A DNA stretch of 64,000 bases, from NCBI GenBank assembly GCA_032173965.1, contig JAVUNC010000019.1, positions 5,766,501-5,830,500 on the forward strand, read 5' to 3'. The notes under the pieces are model-generated. The model saw only the letters and a list, made by a program, of their open reading frames with translations. It searched no databases and was not told where the DNA came from. A program made the translations under genes and the position numbers. The DNA comes from Sitta carolinensis (Eukaryota > Chordata > Aves > Passeriformes > Sittidae). Positions 1 to 11,280 of this stretch are shown piece after piece; positions within the stretch are counted from its first letter, which is position 1; each line of letters opens with the position of its first letter.

Positions 1-218
1 AGTATGGGAGTCATGAGCATTAAGGAGAAGCTTAGAAGTAAACACAGATATGTTTGTGCTGTGAAACAGGGTGGATGTGTTGGTGCTGCCTCCTGGTAAC
101 TAATGAACATTTCAGGGCTCTCCTTGTTTTGAGTGTTCCAAGCACAAATGCATAGCAGCTCCAAGCAAGATAAAACCAGTTGGGAGTGAAACCTGATATC
201 AGGAACTTTGTCTTGCAG

Positions 219-338
219 TGTTTGCTGTACAGAACAGACCAGGCACAGGACGTGAAGAAGATCGAGAAATTCCACAGTCAGCTCATGCGACTCATGGTGG
301 CGAAGGAATCCCGCAGTGCTGCCATGGAAACAGACTGA
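219..338 (+). CDS. SRP9: SRP9 terminal coding exon (signal recognition particle 9 kDa subunit), partial gene
   Basis: The exon follows a pyrimidine-AG acceptor (tcttgcag, ending at 218) and is read in phase 0 from TGT to a TGA at 336-338, giving 39 residues. The run [20 protein letters not shown] is the highly conserved C-terminal helix of SRP9, and the exon ends SAAMETD like the METE end of the human protein. SRP9 pairs with SRP14 to form the Alu-domain heterodimer of the signal recognition particle, which pauses elongation while ribosomes are targeted to the ER. Upstream exons lie outside the window; bases 1-218 are intron. Another frame open across this exon (ATG about 218 to 505) is a shadow. 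Identification is firm. The remaining uncertainty is only whether this is the parental gene, and the intron plus synteny with EPHX1 argue against a retrocopy. Confidence 0.95.
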   Translation, partial: CLLYRTDQAQDVKKIEKFHSQLMRLMVAKESRSAAMETD

Positions 339-760
339 ATGCTGCGCATGCAATCCGTGCTCTGGTCCTGTTCCACTGGAGGCAAATCTCATGGATTTGG
401 ATGGAAAACTGGGGCAGGAGATGCTTTTATGTACTGAAGTGGACTGATGGCAAGTCTGAAGCATTTTCATCCCTCAGACTCCACTTTGGAAATTTAGGAA
501 AATAAGTGCTTTCAATTGAAAGCTTATATTTATTTTTGGGTATTGAGCAACTGTTCTTACACATTAGGTATGCTAAGAAGACAAGTAAATATTTTAAGTC
601 AATATGTTAGTCCAAATTTGATAGGCCACAGGCATACTTCTGGAAAGTTACTGTAAAATTTCGTATAGATTTCATTGTGTTCATACCTTATGCTGGTGTA
701 TTCTCAAAATGAGAGGGTTTATTAACCTAATACTGTAGCATGGTGACTGGGTCTAATAAA
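339..760 (+). other. SRP9: SRP9 3' UTR with candidate polyadenylation signal
   Basis: Non-coding sequence after the SRP9 stop. The first canonical AATAAA on the + strand is at 755-760 (gtctAATAAAtatt). Further AATAAA hexamers near 1284, 1309 and 2435 could serve longer isoforms, so the true 3' end is not settled by sequence alone. Confidence 0.55.
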
Positions 761-3700
761 TATTTACATACATTATATAAATCTGTTGGGTTTAGAATAG
801 CAGATGTTTTCTGAACTGAAATGTTGAAATTGCCAATTTGTATTACCACTGTCAGTGGCAGCACTCTTGCTTTTGGTATTGCTCTTAGTCATAAGATGTG
901 CAACATTATCCATGATGCAGTTTGTAGGACTCTTATATTGGCTAAGTGATTAAACTTATGTATTTTAAAAATTAAAGTAGAACTTCACTTGAATATTGCT
1001 AGAGATCTGTGACAAACTGGGAGGATTTTTTTCTGCTTGTGCAAATACTAAAAAACAGTCAGTGGCTTTTTTTACATACTTGAACTGTTTTGTACTGGCA
1101 GGGGTTCCTTTTCCAATCCTTGCTTCAGGCAGAGTTGAAGTATATCAGCAAGACAAATTCTAGAAGCTCTTGCCTATTATGTTAATAGAAAATATCCAAC
1201 CAAACACTATCCAGATTCCTTATTCTAGCAGCTTGTTAACTGCATTTTCAAATATTGCATGTGGCAGGTGGATGTCAGCCAACTGAATAAATGGATGAAA
1301 ACAGCTTAATAAATACTTAAATACCACTGTCAGAAGTAGACCAATGCTCCTGTAGCTTACACGTGTTTCTCACAGTAACCTCTGGTAGGCTGATGGAAGC
1401 CTTAATTGTCTCTTGTAAAAAAAGTCTTTTGTTTGAAAACCCAGTAGCTAAAATTGATACTTGCCAGATGAATATTTTCATGTAATTGAGCTATTGGTAT
1501 AACTAGGTGCTTTCAGAACTGATTTTTTTGGGTTAAACCAAGCCACGAAAGTAAAGTGGGACCGTACTTGTAGTGACATTCATATATAACAAAACAATCT
1601 ACTTCATTAGCTACCTACTGTCACTTACATAAAAATAATGGAGCTACTGGGAAGCAGTGGACTCTCCACATTTGCCAAAAGCTTGGAAAAAAACCCACCA
1701 GGCTTGAATATTGCATTAGAGTACCCTTTGAGCTGAACATAGAATGTTGCACATTGTTGGAAAATACTGCAGCACTAAATTCCTGGTGACTGCTCAAAAT
1801 TCTAGTCTGCAACAGTGCTGGTATGTGTGTAACATTTTTGTATTGGCTTTTGAAATATAAAGCCAGAGAAAAGGCTGGACTTGGTTCATTGTTAAACTTT
1901 CATGGGATACTGTAATACTGAATTTTTCCTTTGGTGCTCCAAATAACTTGCCTAATATTTGCAATGTAGTAGTAGTAGAGAGCCTGGGTGTACCAAGTGG
2001 CTGAAAGGCTTCAGCTTTATACTCCAGTAGGTTTTAGAGGAGGAGCAGTTGTCGATCAAAACAGGCAAGGGAATACATTTCTACTTTTCTAAATTCAGAA
2101 ATTGTTTCCCTAAAACCCTGGGGAAATACTATTGCTACTTTTGTAAGAGTATGTGTTGTTAAGCTTGTTCTCCATATACTCAGAAAAAAACTAGAGTGAT
2201 TCTGTGCAGTCAGAATGTAAAAAAAATATTACAAAGCTGCTGCTTAAAAAAAATAAGTGATATGGAAACTTCTTTAGAAAAACTTAGGTGCTTCATAACT
2301 TTGTCCTGGAATTTTCAGCCATTTCCATACTGTGTTCATGGGGCAGCAGAGGAGCTCTGAACTCCAGGCTCTGTTTCTTTCATGCCTGTGCTCTTGCTAA
2401 AGGGTATGTGTGCTTATGTACACTCATCACTTCTCTAATAAATATTCACTGAATTGGTCCATCCTGTTGCTAGCTACTTGAATGTGTCCTCTGGTTTGTG
2501 ATTAAAAAATCAGTTTATTATGGCTGCTGCAGCAAAGGGGTGCTCACAGTACCTGAATCTCTGCATTGGGCAGCCCAGATTGCCAGAGACTCCTGCTGTC
2601 CAGCCAGGAGCTGGTGCCAATTACAGGCTGCAAACAGGGCAGGAGCACATGGGCAGCCTGTGCAGTGACAGACAGAAGTGGAATGGTTGAAAAAAACAGG
2701 ATGCTTTTCCCTGCTACAGCTAATTTTGTTGCTGCCTGTTAGTTATCTTCAGTAATTGTTCTGAGAGAGTAGTTAAATAAAAAGATAGGGGGCTTGTTAT
2801 TGTTCCAAGAACTTGGGTTAGTTTACCTATGGAATTTATTCTGTTTCTCTGGTGTTCTCACCTGGGTTCCCTGAGTGTCTTGGTTTCAATTCTTCCTTTG
2901 TGCAAGCACTTAGACTGACTTGGTGTCTGAGCTCTCTTAAGTGCAACTACACCACTTCTGTTTCCAGTTTTAGGGATTTGAACCCCGAGCTGCTCCATAT
3001 GTAATCCGTTGTGGAAGAGTATTCTGGAGTGCAGGAAGATTTTAAAATTACCTGTAGAAGTAAGAAGTTTGGTCACAGGTCACTGTTTTAGACAGCCATA
3101 TGAAAGAGGCCTTCCTCTAAAAGTCCTGACCTAACTTCTAGGAGTGACAGGTTTATTCTGGAGAACTGGATGCTTTGGGTGCTGGAGTCTGTCAAAATGG
3201 GAAATGGAACCAAAGTCAAGCAGGTGCTTTTAAAAATGTTTTAACTTGTCAAAAGAATTATATTTCATGTCAGTATGTTTCTCCCCACAGTATGAAAATG
3301 GGCAATACTCAGCGTTTTGCTGTAACAAATATGAGGAAACTGGTTTCTTGTCAGTAGGACTGGGATGATCACTAGTTACTGTAGGCTGATTTTAAAGGAT
3401 TAACACATTTTAGGTGTTCTTAGATGTTCATCCTGCTATAGGTAGGATGAATCCTCTCACTTGGATCACCTGAAAGAAGGGTGGAAATACAATTACCCGA
3501 CCCATCTGTGCTTTCTCACTTCTGGCTTGGGGGAGGACAAAGCTCTCACAGGAATTATACTGTAACCACCTTTTAAATGAAGTTTGGATCTGAAGTGGAA
3601 GTACTTAGACAGTAAGTGGGTTTTTTTCTGTTAATTTACCTAGGCTGCAGATTAAGTGCAAGTCCAGATCCTTCAAGATTCTCTGAGCATTAGTGGGTGT

Positions 3701-6700
3701 CTTTAGGGAGTAGGAGCTTAGCTGAAAACTGGTATTTGTAGGGTGCTGTATGCTGAGGGACCTAATTGACTGAAGCAGAGCTGTTTGATCAAATCTAAGG
3801 AGTCCCTTTGTTAGATAACTGTCTTAAAGGATCTTCACTTTTCTTTTCTTAGAGGAAACTAGTCTATGAGGAACTGCATCTAATTCCTTGCTTATGTTAA
3901 TAGTGATTTGCTTTTCAAGACATGGGGATGTCTATTCTGAAATGCAGATACTACTTTAAAGGTAGATGCTGTGTGACTCAACACAACTTTTGTTTTTAAA
4001 GACATTATCTGTTAAAAGAGCTTCCAGAGTTCAAGGATTGGTATTTAAATACAAGCAACGGTAGAATCGTTTTTGTTGCTGGGGTTGACATAAAAACATG
4101 CCTTTCATCTCTTATTACTTTCACATAAGCAGATCTTCAGTCTAAGTAGTCTTCAGGCTGGCTTTCAGATAAGCCTCCCCACCCTGATGGCTGGGATGAA
4201 GTGTTTGAGTCACTACAGACTGGAGACAGATGTGGGCTTTTAGTCTGTAGAAATGTTATTTTTGAGATGAGAATGATGCCGCAGGATTTTAGCAGCAGAT
4301 TAGTTACTCAGCAGAATGCAAAGCGTGGTAGTTAACCCCTGCTCGTTATGCAAGCTGCTGTGTGTGCCCAGTACTGGCTCCACCAGAATAAATGCTCCTG
4401 GGAGAATGTGGGCTTAAACTGGACCATGTAAAACTGAAGTCCGTGGGAACTGAGCAAATAAAAACACGGTCATGGCATGATAGAGTTAGCTGCTTTCATG
4501 CAAGTCCAGGCCCATGCTGTTGAACATAATCTTTGTTTCTGGTGACGGTAAGTCCTTATGCTCTTATACTGTGCCAAGGCAGTTGGAGGGGTGTGTTCTT
4601 GGACTCCTGTGATGGGAATGCAATTACTTTCTGCCGTTCTAAAGCAGCTTAAGCCCCGAGTGCCATCTCCGAGTGCTCTTGTGTGGAAGTGCCTGGTCTT
4701 CTAGCAGGAGCCAGTGTGCTCGACCCCTTATGACTCCTCAGACAGACAGTGCCTGGGTGTTGTGAATATTTGGATTACAAAACCAAGAGTATAGACTTAC
4801 TCTTAAACTGTAATGCTGGTATTTATGAAAGTGTTTTCCATTTAAATCAAGACCAGCTCTAAGGATATTTTGCTTTATTTAGCAAGTTTCGGGTTTGTGC
4901 TCACATTCTTTTGTCTCCTTTTGGTGACAATTCTTAGTAATTTTTTGAGAATTTAAAACAACGTTTTTAATCTGGGATAAATTGATTTTTTTTTTTTTTA
5001 AATTTCCTTTCAAGCCGTGTATGCTTTTTGGGTTCTTTCTTTGTCTAGAAGAAGACATGTTCTTCTGTTGATGAAAGGACTGCTCTGCATTGTCCTGCCT
5101 TTACTGAGAACCTTCCTGAGCTCCGGGCATGTGTTTCCAGCAAGATTCCCAAGACTGGTTCCTTGCAGAGAGGGTTGAGTTTTCTGGACACCTCCTGAAT
5201 GGCTGTGCTGGCTGGTAGTGAGCAAATGAGAGTTCGGGTAGCTGAAACACGCATTTTAACTGGGTTGCTCATGCGTGTAAATACAGCCACCTCTGCTGCA
5301 GCTCTGCTGGCGTTGTGCGGCTGGGAGATGAAAGGCTCGCCTCGGGGCGCTGACAAATGAGCTCTGGCAAACTGTGCGGCTCAAAATGTTACTTTCCAGA
5401 GGCATCTGCTCCGGTAAGGAGTCAGCAAGGCAGCGGGATGAACTAATGCCTCAGACACGTCCGTGTGAAATTCGGTGTCTTGCTTTAAATTGCCTGAAAA
5501 GATAGCTTTTAAATTCGGGGGCAGGAGGGAAACTGACCTTTCGGTGATCGACAGTTCGGGGGCGGTTTTTCTTTTTTGTTAAACACATTTTCTGCGGCAG
5601 TGCTCCCATATAGCTGAGGTCAGGAACCAAAGGAATAAACAAATTTCATCAGGGATTGTTGGTTTGTGCCCAGAGGCGAACCTTCTGTGCTTGGTCACAC
5701 AGCAGAGCCGGGGGTAGAGCCGTGCGAATAAGCAGCCGTGGTTTTGGCAGAGCAAACAGCTGTCTTGCAAACAGCTCCTTCCCCACCACGGATGTTGCTC
5801 GTCCCATGAATGTGCAGACTGGGATTGCACAGCAGCCTTTGTCCCGAGAGCTGTTGACCCCCCTTTGCCTCTAGCGCCGATTCCAGCGGGTCCCTGAGCT
5901 GTTCCCATTCAGCAGTGCCTCAGAAAACCCCTTGATGCTCTGGAGAGCTGCCGGTGTGGCGTTCTGCCTGGCTAGTGTGCCGAGATGGCTTCGCAAAAGG
6001 TCGGCTGAGTGCTACAGGGAGTGAAATGAAAGGGTTGAGAGCTATCGAGAGGGGTGAGGAGAACGATGGGAGTAAAGAACCAGTTAGATTGGCTTGGGTT
6101 GCCATGGAACCACAGCCTAGAAAACCCTTATCTCGGCATTTCCCTGACTTGCTTGTAAAAGCCTCCTGTCTGTCACATTATATACCCTGTAATGTGCATG
6201 CTATGCAGTATTTACCTAAAAACTAGATATGTTTGGATTTGTTTCTGCATTGTTCTAGTTCGTATGGATGATACAGAAAGGGTGGAACCAAAGCCTGTAG
6301 GTGATGTTCTTCCTAGAAGCATGCTACATGCTGGTAGTCTCTCAAACAGAGTAGCCAAGCCTGAACTCATGGTACAAGGTGTAAATTATACCATGGATTT
6401 ATAAAACTGTGTTGTAATTCCTAACATTCTTGAAGTGCCAATGTTGGGGCAGGAGTTTAAGCAGGGATCAGCATGTTAAGGGCTTACTCCAGCAGTAGAG
6501 GTTCAGTGAGCTGTAGCCACTCCAAATTGCAAGATGTGAAAGGAATCGTTATCTGTGATCACAAGCCCGTCTGTCGAGATCCCAGCAATCCAAACAGGAG
6601 CTGAGATGACGTGGAGGTGATGAAAAAAAGAAGACTGGATCTTAGGAGTGAAGTAATAGGTGAAAACTGAGATTGAATGGGAAAACCCCAGAGGTGATGA

Positions 6701-6840
6701 GGAGTTTAACGTTTGCTTGTTATGGTTTTTTCCTGGTGGGATGAGTTGCTGCTACAGCTTGACCTTCTGGGTGCTTGTTTAGCTCTCTCCTCCCAAGTTT
6801 GGAGGACAGGCCTTGGACAGCACGGCTGCAGAGAACAAGC
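761..6840. other. Intergenic region between SRP9 and the EPHX1 CpG island
   Basis: About 6 kb with no coding signal I can support. Open frames here are short, overlap on both strands and carry no recognisable motif. Base composition rises toward GC from about 5.2 kb. The first part may include extended SRP9 3' UTR. I saw no RNA gene and no clear transposon in it. Confidence 0.5.
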
Positions 6841-7265
6841 AGCCCTGCTAGGCGCTTCCTTCTGTCGGGCACGCTCCGCGTTTCTCTCGGGTTCTGCTAC
6901 GGCGCAGCGAGCGCTGCCGGAGCCCTCGGGCAGCTTGGGGGGCACCGGCAGCGGCTGCGGGGCCGTGCCTCCCTCGGGCAGGGCAGCCGGGATCCGCCAC
7001 GGAGCCTGCGGAGCGCCCGGGCAGAACTACACATCCCGGCGGGCTGCGGAGCGGGGCACGGCCGGGCCGGCCCGGGGCGGCTCCGGGAGGCTCCGGAAGG
7101 TTCGGGAGGCTCGGGAGGCTCCGGGAGCGCGGGTCCGGCAGGTGAGAGCGGCGGGCGCGGTGCCGGGAGGGGCGGGCAGCGGGACGGGCTCGGCTGGGGA
7201 GGTTCCCGGCGGGATGCGAGCGGTGTCCCGGCGGGGAGAGGAGCCGCAGCTTCCCATGCAGTAAA
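6840..7265 (+). promoter_or_regulatory. EPHX1: CpG island, likely distal promoter of EPHX1
   Basis: A sharply bounded GC-rich block with many CpG dinucleotides, unlike the AT-rich flanks. It contains GC boxes (GGGGCGG near 7074 and GGGGCGGG at 7169-7176), a short G-rich tandem repeat at about 7074-7130, and a run able to form a G-quadruplex at 7165-7183. It lies 11 kb upstream of the EPHX1 start codon on the same strand, with no other gene between. Human EPHX1 is known to have a distal first exon/promoter far upstream of its coding exons, so assignment to EPHX1 is a reasonable inference. Long open frames here on both strands (up to 200 codons) reflect the scarcity of AT-rich stop codons in GC-rich DNA. 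Confidence 0.7.
7040..7141 (+). other. EPHX1: Candidate non-coding first exon of EPHX1 (5' UTR)
   Basis: Inside the CpG island the sequence ccggCAG|gtgaga at 7138-7147 is a strong donor site. A transcript leaving here could splice to the acceptor at 18149, which lies five bases before the EPHX1 ATG. The 5' boundary given is a guess, and no transcript evidence is available in the sequence itself. Confidence 0.35.
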
Positions 7266-8982
7266 GGAAAACGCTTTTCCAAGCGATCCCGTGTGTCCCA
7301 GCCCGAGGGTCCGTAAATGCCAGTGCTCCGCAGCTGCAGCTCCACGATTCCTGACAACGGGAATTGTTCAAGAGTGAATAACGCGCTGGGTCGGCTGGGG
7401 ACCTTTTGTTGCTTTCGGGAACAGGAAGGCCCGAATCTGCATTCCGGCTAGGGGAGAGTTTGGGGCATTCCCGACAGCTTGCTGGAGCCGGGGGTGCTTT
7501 CCCAGGGTAAGGTCCCTGATAAGCGGGGCTTACCAGTGCTTATGGAAACAACAATTTTATTTAGCGTTCCTTGGGAATGTGGCCAGGTTTCCCTGTTTAG
7601 TTGAAGTAAGTGGCTTTAACTATTGGCATGTAAATGGTTTCGGTTTGGTTTATTTGCTCATTTTTAAATGGGGATATGAAATTGAAGTTTTATTTATTTA
7701 AGGATAATTTTGCCAGACCTGAAAATGGTTTGATTGAGTACTTTATGCATAATTCCCTTTGCTGAACAAGCGTTTTAGGCATGAGAAGAAAACCTTGTGA
7801 GTTTAATGCCCATATTTTGTTGCATAACTGAGCAATCTGCTAAGACTAAGCAAATTATTCACTCTCTGCTCAAGCTGGGTTTAGTTTGTCAGAATTCAGC
7901 TGGGATTTTGATTGCCCAGGAGTAAAACATACCATTATCAAATGCATTGCTTAATTTTCCAACTCTATTGAGTTAGGCTGCTTTCTCTTCCCTTCTTTTC
8001 CTAGCTTAGTCTTAACTAAAATAAGAGAAATTGCCCAGTAATTTTAGGTGAACCTACAAGATAGGATCAGTCTTAGAAGCCAAAGTTACTCGGAGAGCCA
8101 CAAAAGCAGGGCTTATATTTTGATTGGCATTACTCTTTGGAGATGCTGTGCTTCTCCCTGCAGCGGATATTACTCCTGTTTGAAGTAAGCTAGAGCTGAG
8201 GCTTGAGTGCACAGATTGCTAGTGCTTACTGAAAATCGATGGAAGATAGGCCCCAAAAGCAATTAAGCAGCTTTGAAAATCAATCCACAGTTGAAGTTGT
8301 CCAAGGACAGGGATTAGATCTTTGTCAGAGCTGAAGTCTTTGTGGGGAAGGTCCTGGCACAGTGTCAAGTTCATGGCTCTTTGTTCTACATCTTTTCCAG
8401 TCTGAATTCATATAAAAACTTGTGTGTGATTTGCTTAAACTTTGCTGGCTTGTTATTTTTTCCAGAGTTTGTTATTTTATTTCATGTGATCATAGCGTGG
8501 AAGTAAATAATTTGAAATAGAGAACAGTTGGTAATAACCAGTGCAGCCAGAATCCACTTGCAATTTGTCTGTATGAATTGCCCAAAATAGGCTTTGGATT
8601 ACTGGGTGTTCTAAAAGGCTTTTTTGCCCCTGTTGATTTACTGTACTGTAACTATTTGGTCATTCTGCAGAGCAATACCATTCTTCTCAGCCTGCTTCTT
8701 TATCCAGGGTTTCAACAAAGCTTTCAGACCTACCCAGTATTTTTAGGCATAAAATGGCAATGTTTTAATCTTGTAAGCATTGTGAAACAAGCTCAGGCTC
8801 CTTAGTGGAAGGGCCAATTTGTTCTGAGTAATTATGGTAGGTAAATGAAACTGTTTGGGGTAATAATTCTGGAATGGTAATTCTCCCAGAAATTCTTGTT
8901 GCTTCAGTAATAGTTTGTCAAGAAATTTGTCAGTGGAGAAGTAGCAAAGCAGGGCTGGGGTGGTAGGTGAAGCACAACTTAT

Positions 8983-9068
8983 AGCTCTAGGCAAAGTGAA
9001 TCGATTATCTCACATGTTCTTATGCACATTTCTTCACTATAGTTGGAGTATTCAAATTCTGTGGCCAG
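8983..9068 (+). repeat. Diverged direct repeat, copy 1
   Basis: From AGCTCTAGGCAAAGTGAATC to TGTGGCCAG this stretch matches 10458-10544 in the same orientation with scattered substitutions and small gaps (shared blocks include AGCTCTAGGCAAA, GATTATCT, GCACATTTC, TGTGGCCAG). The family is unknown to me. It could be an old dispersed repeat or a local duplication. Confidence 0.65.
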
Positions 9069-10457
9069 ATGAGCAGAGGTAAAGCCTTACCTTTGTGGTA
9101 GAGTGTGCACTATTTCATTGAGCCTGCAAGAGTATTCTCTTCATGCCATGCACAGTCCCAGAACCAGGGCAGTCTTCTTTAAAGTGCAAGTTCCAAATGT
9201 GGCAAATAGATCTCTAATTACTGTGTAAGTCCCTGAAGAAAAGTCACTTGGAAAGTAGAGCATCTTGCTTCTCTCTGAAGAGATTTGGCCAGCTTGTAAT
9301 TAATGTTGAAAATACTTTTTCCCCTTCTGAATACTACTGCTGAAAATGTCCCGGATTCTTCCTCTGAACACATTATTTTTAATTAAAAGCATCATTGTGT
9401 GTGTAAATGGGTATTTACATGAATAGTAAAGCAGAGAACATCTTCTTCTAAAGTGGCATTTGCTTTAATATCTTGGTCATGCTAGACATGGCAGGATGGT
9501 GGCTGACAGTGATTTGAATATACCCTGGGGTTTATGGTTGGTTTTTTGAAGCAGCATTCTCAGTTTTTATGTGTATATAAGCACGTTGTTATGGATGAAA
9601 TGCTTTCTGATTGGCAGGGCTGGGAATATTTTTGTGGGAACTGTGGCAGCCATGCTTTGTTAGCTGTTCTTTTCCACCGTGCTTTTGCCAGAATGAAGAG
9701 ATTACCTGTGATCATGTTTATGGAGGGATGCTGCTGGATTAAAGAACAGGAGCTGTTTGCTAGGTTTCCTGTCTGAAAAGTGAGTTACCTAACATTCATT
9801 CCTCCAGCTTTTTTTTGGAAACATCTCTGCAGGAGATTATTAGGTGAAATCCATGGGACAAGAAAGGGCTCAGCAAACTTTTGGGTTTTGTTCTTTCTTT
9901 GTCTCAAGCAATTCTCCTCACATTTGTCACACCCAACAGTCAAATTTTGTTCATTTTGTGAGTTCTGTAGTGAAAACACAACTCTTGCTCTCCCTGTTTG
10001 TTCTGTGTCTGCAGCCTGGGTGGGCTGTGCTGTCTGAGAGCAGACAAGTCCTCCTCTCCAGTAAAACACCATGTGTAATGAATTAAAACCCAAGCTCTGT
10101 TGGAGGACCTAGCCCTCTTGGGTGCTTCATCAAGAGTGTTAATTGCTATAATCTGGTGGGTATAGGTAATGCACTTTCTAGATGAAGGCCTTGAATCCAA
10201 ACAGGACTTAAATATTGTTATTAAGAGAGAGATAAAGTAGCAAGAATTGTTCTTGTTACATGTTTACTCTGGCACATCCTTTTGGTGTTGTAGTTATTTG
10301 ACAGAAAAATGATGACTACCATCTGTTCCCCTCCTCTGGCATCATTCAAAGTTCCTTTCCTCATTGGGAATGAAGTCTTTGTAGAGAGATAGCAAGTTTT
10401 GATCTCTTCCTGTTTCCATAGTCACACCTAATATTCTTTTTTCCCTTTTACACTTAC

Positions 10458-10544
10458 AGCTCTAGGCAAAATGAATTGATTATCTTATATATGATTTTGC
10501 ACATTTCCTGTATTATACTTGGACTATTGAGGTTTTGTGGCCAG
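10458..10544 (+). repeat. Diverged direct repeat, copy 2
   Basis: Second copy of the element at 8983-9068, displaced by 1475 bp in the same orientation. The purine-rich tandem array begins almost directly after it. Confidence 0.65.
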
Positions 10545-10549
10545 GGAGT

Positions 10550-11280
10550 CTGGTGTTCCAGAAGAAGAAGGAAATCTGAAATAATAGATGAAGTAAGGAG
10601 TCTCATCATAGAGGTAAGAGGGAGTCAGACATCGTCGAGGAAGGAGGAATGGTGGCATCATAGAAAAAGGAGGAAATGTGGAAAAGCTGGACATCACAGA
10701 GGATTGGGGCCATCTCACACTGAGGAAGGAGAGAGTCTCGCACACGGGAAGAGCAGGTCTGGCACCATGAAGAAAGAAAAGAGTCTGGCCTCAATGAGGA
10801 AGGAAGGAGTCTGGCATCACAGAGGTGAGAGGGAATCTGCCATCATTGAGGAAGGAGAGAGGGTTGCACTGAGGTGAGAGTGAGTCTAGCATCAGGAAGG
10901 GTGAAGAGAGTGTCATGACTGAGGAAGGAAGAGAGGGGTCTGATGTCAAAGAGGAATAACAGAGTTGGACATCATGAGGTAGGAGGGAATGTGGCACCCT
11001 GTAGGAAGGAGGGAGTCTGGTATCAAAGATTAAGGAGTCTGGCATCACTGAGAAAGGAAGAAATCATCATAGAGGTAAGAGAGAGTCTGACATCACAGAG
11101 GAAAGAAATAATCTGATATAGAAAAAAGCAGGAAATCTTCACTAATGGAGGATGGAGTCTCATCGTAAAGGTAAGAGGGAGACTGGTGTCACAGGGGTAA
11201 GAGGAAATCTGGCATCACAGAAGATGGAGGGAGTTTGGCATCACAGAGCTTAGAGGGAGTCTCACATCATGGGGGAAGGA
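10550..11280 (+). repeat. Purine-rich degenerate minisatellite-like array
   Basis: About 730 bp built from many imperfect copies of a unit resembling GGCATCACAGAGG followed by AAGGAGGGAGTCT, roughly 25-35 bp in length with variable spacers. GTCTGGCATCA or a close variant recurs throughout. The + strand is strongly G+A biased and the complement C+T biased, which leaves open frames on both strands (about 10476-10877 + and 10791-11048 -). Their low-complexity, repeat-derived peptides are not evidence of a gene. Confidence 0.85.

Noticed and set aside
218..505. 95-codon + frame starting at 218
   Set aside because: Its ATG spans the acceptor and it reads the SRP9 exon in the wrong frame; the SRP9 frame is clearly homologous and stops at 338.
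6713..7377. Open frames of 183 and 200 codons on + and of 169 and 114 codons on - across the CpG island
   Set aside because: They overlap in several frames on both strands, are rich in Gly/Ala/Arg/Pro as expected from GC-rich DNA, and match no protein family I know.
10476..11048. 133-codon + frame and 85-codon - frame
   Set aside because: They fall in the purine-rich tandem array; the peptides are repeat-derived low-complexity sequence.
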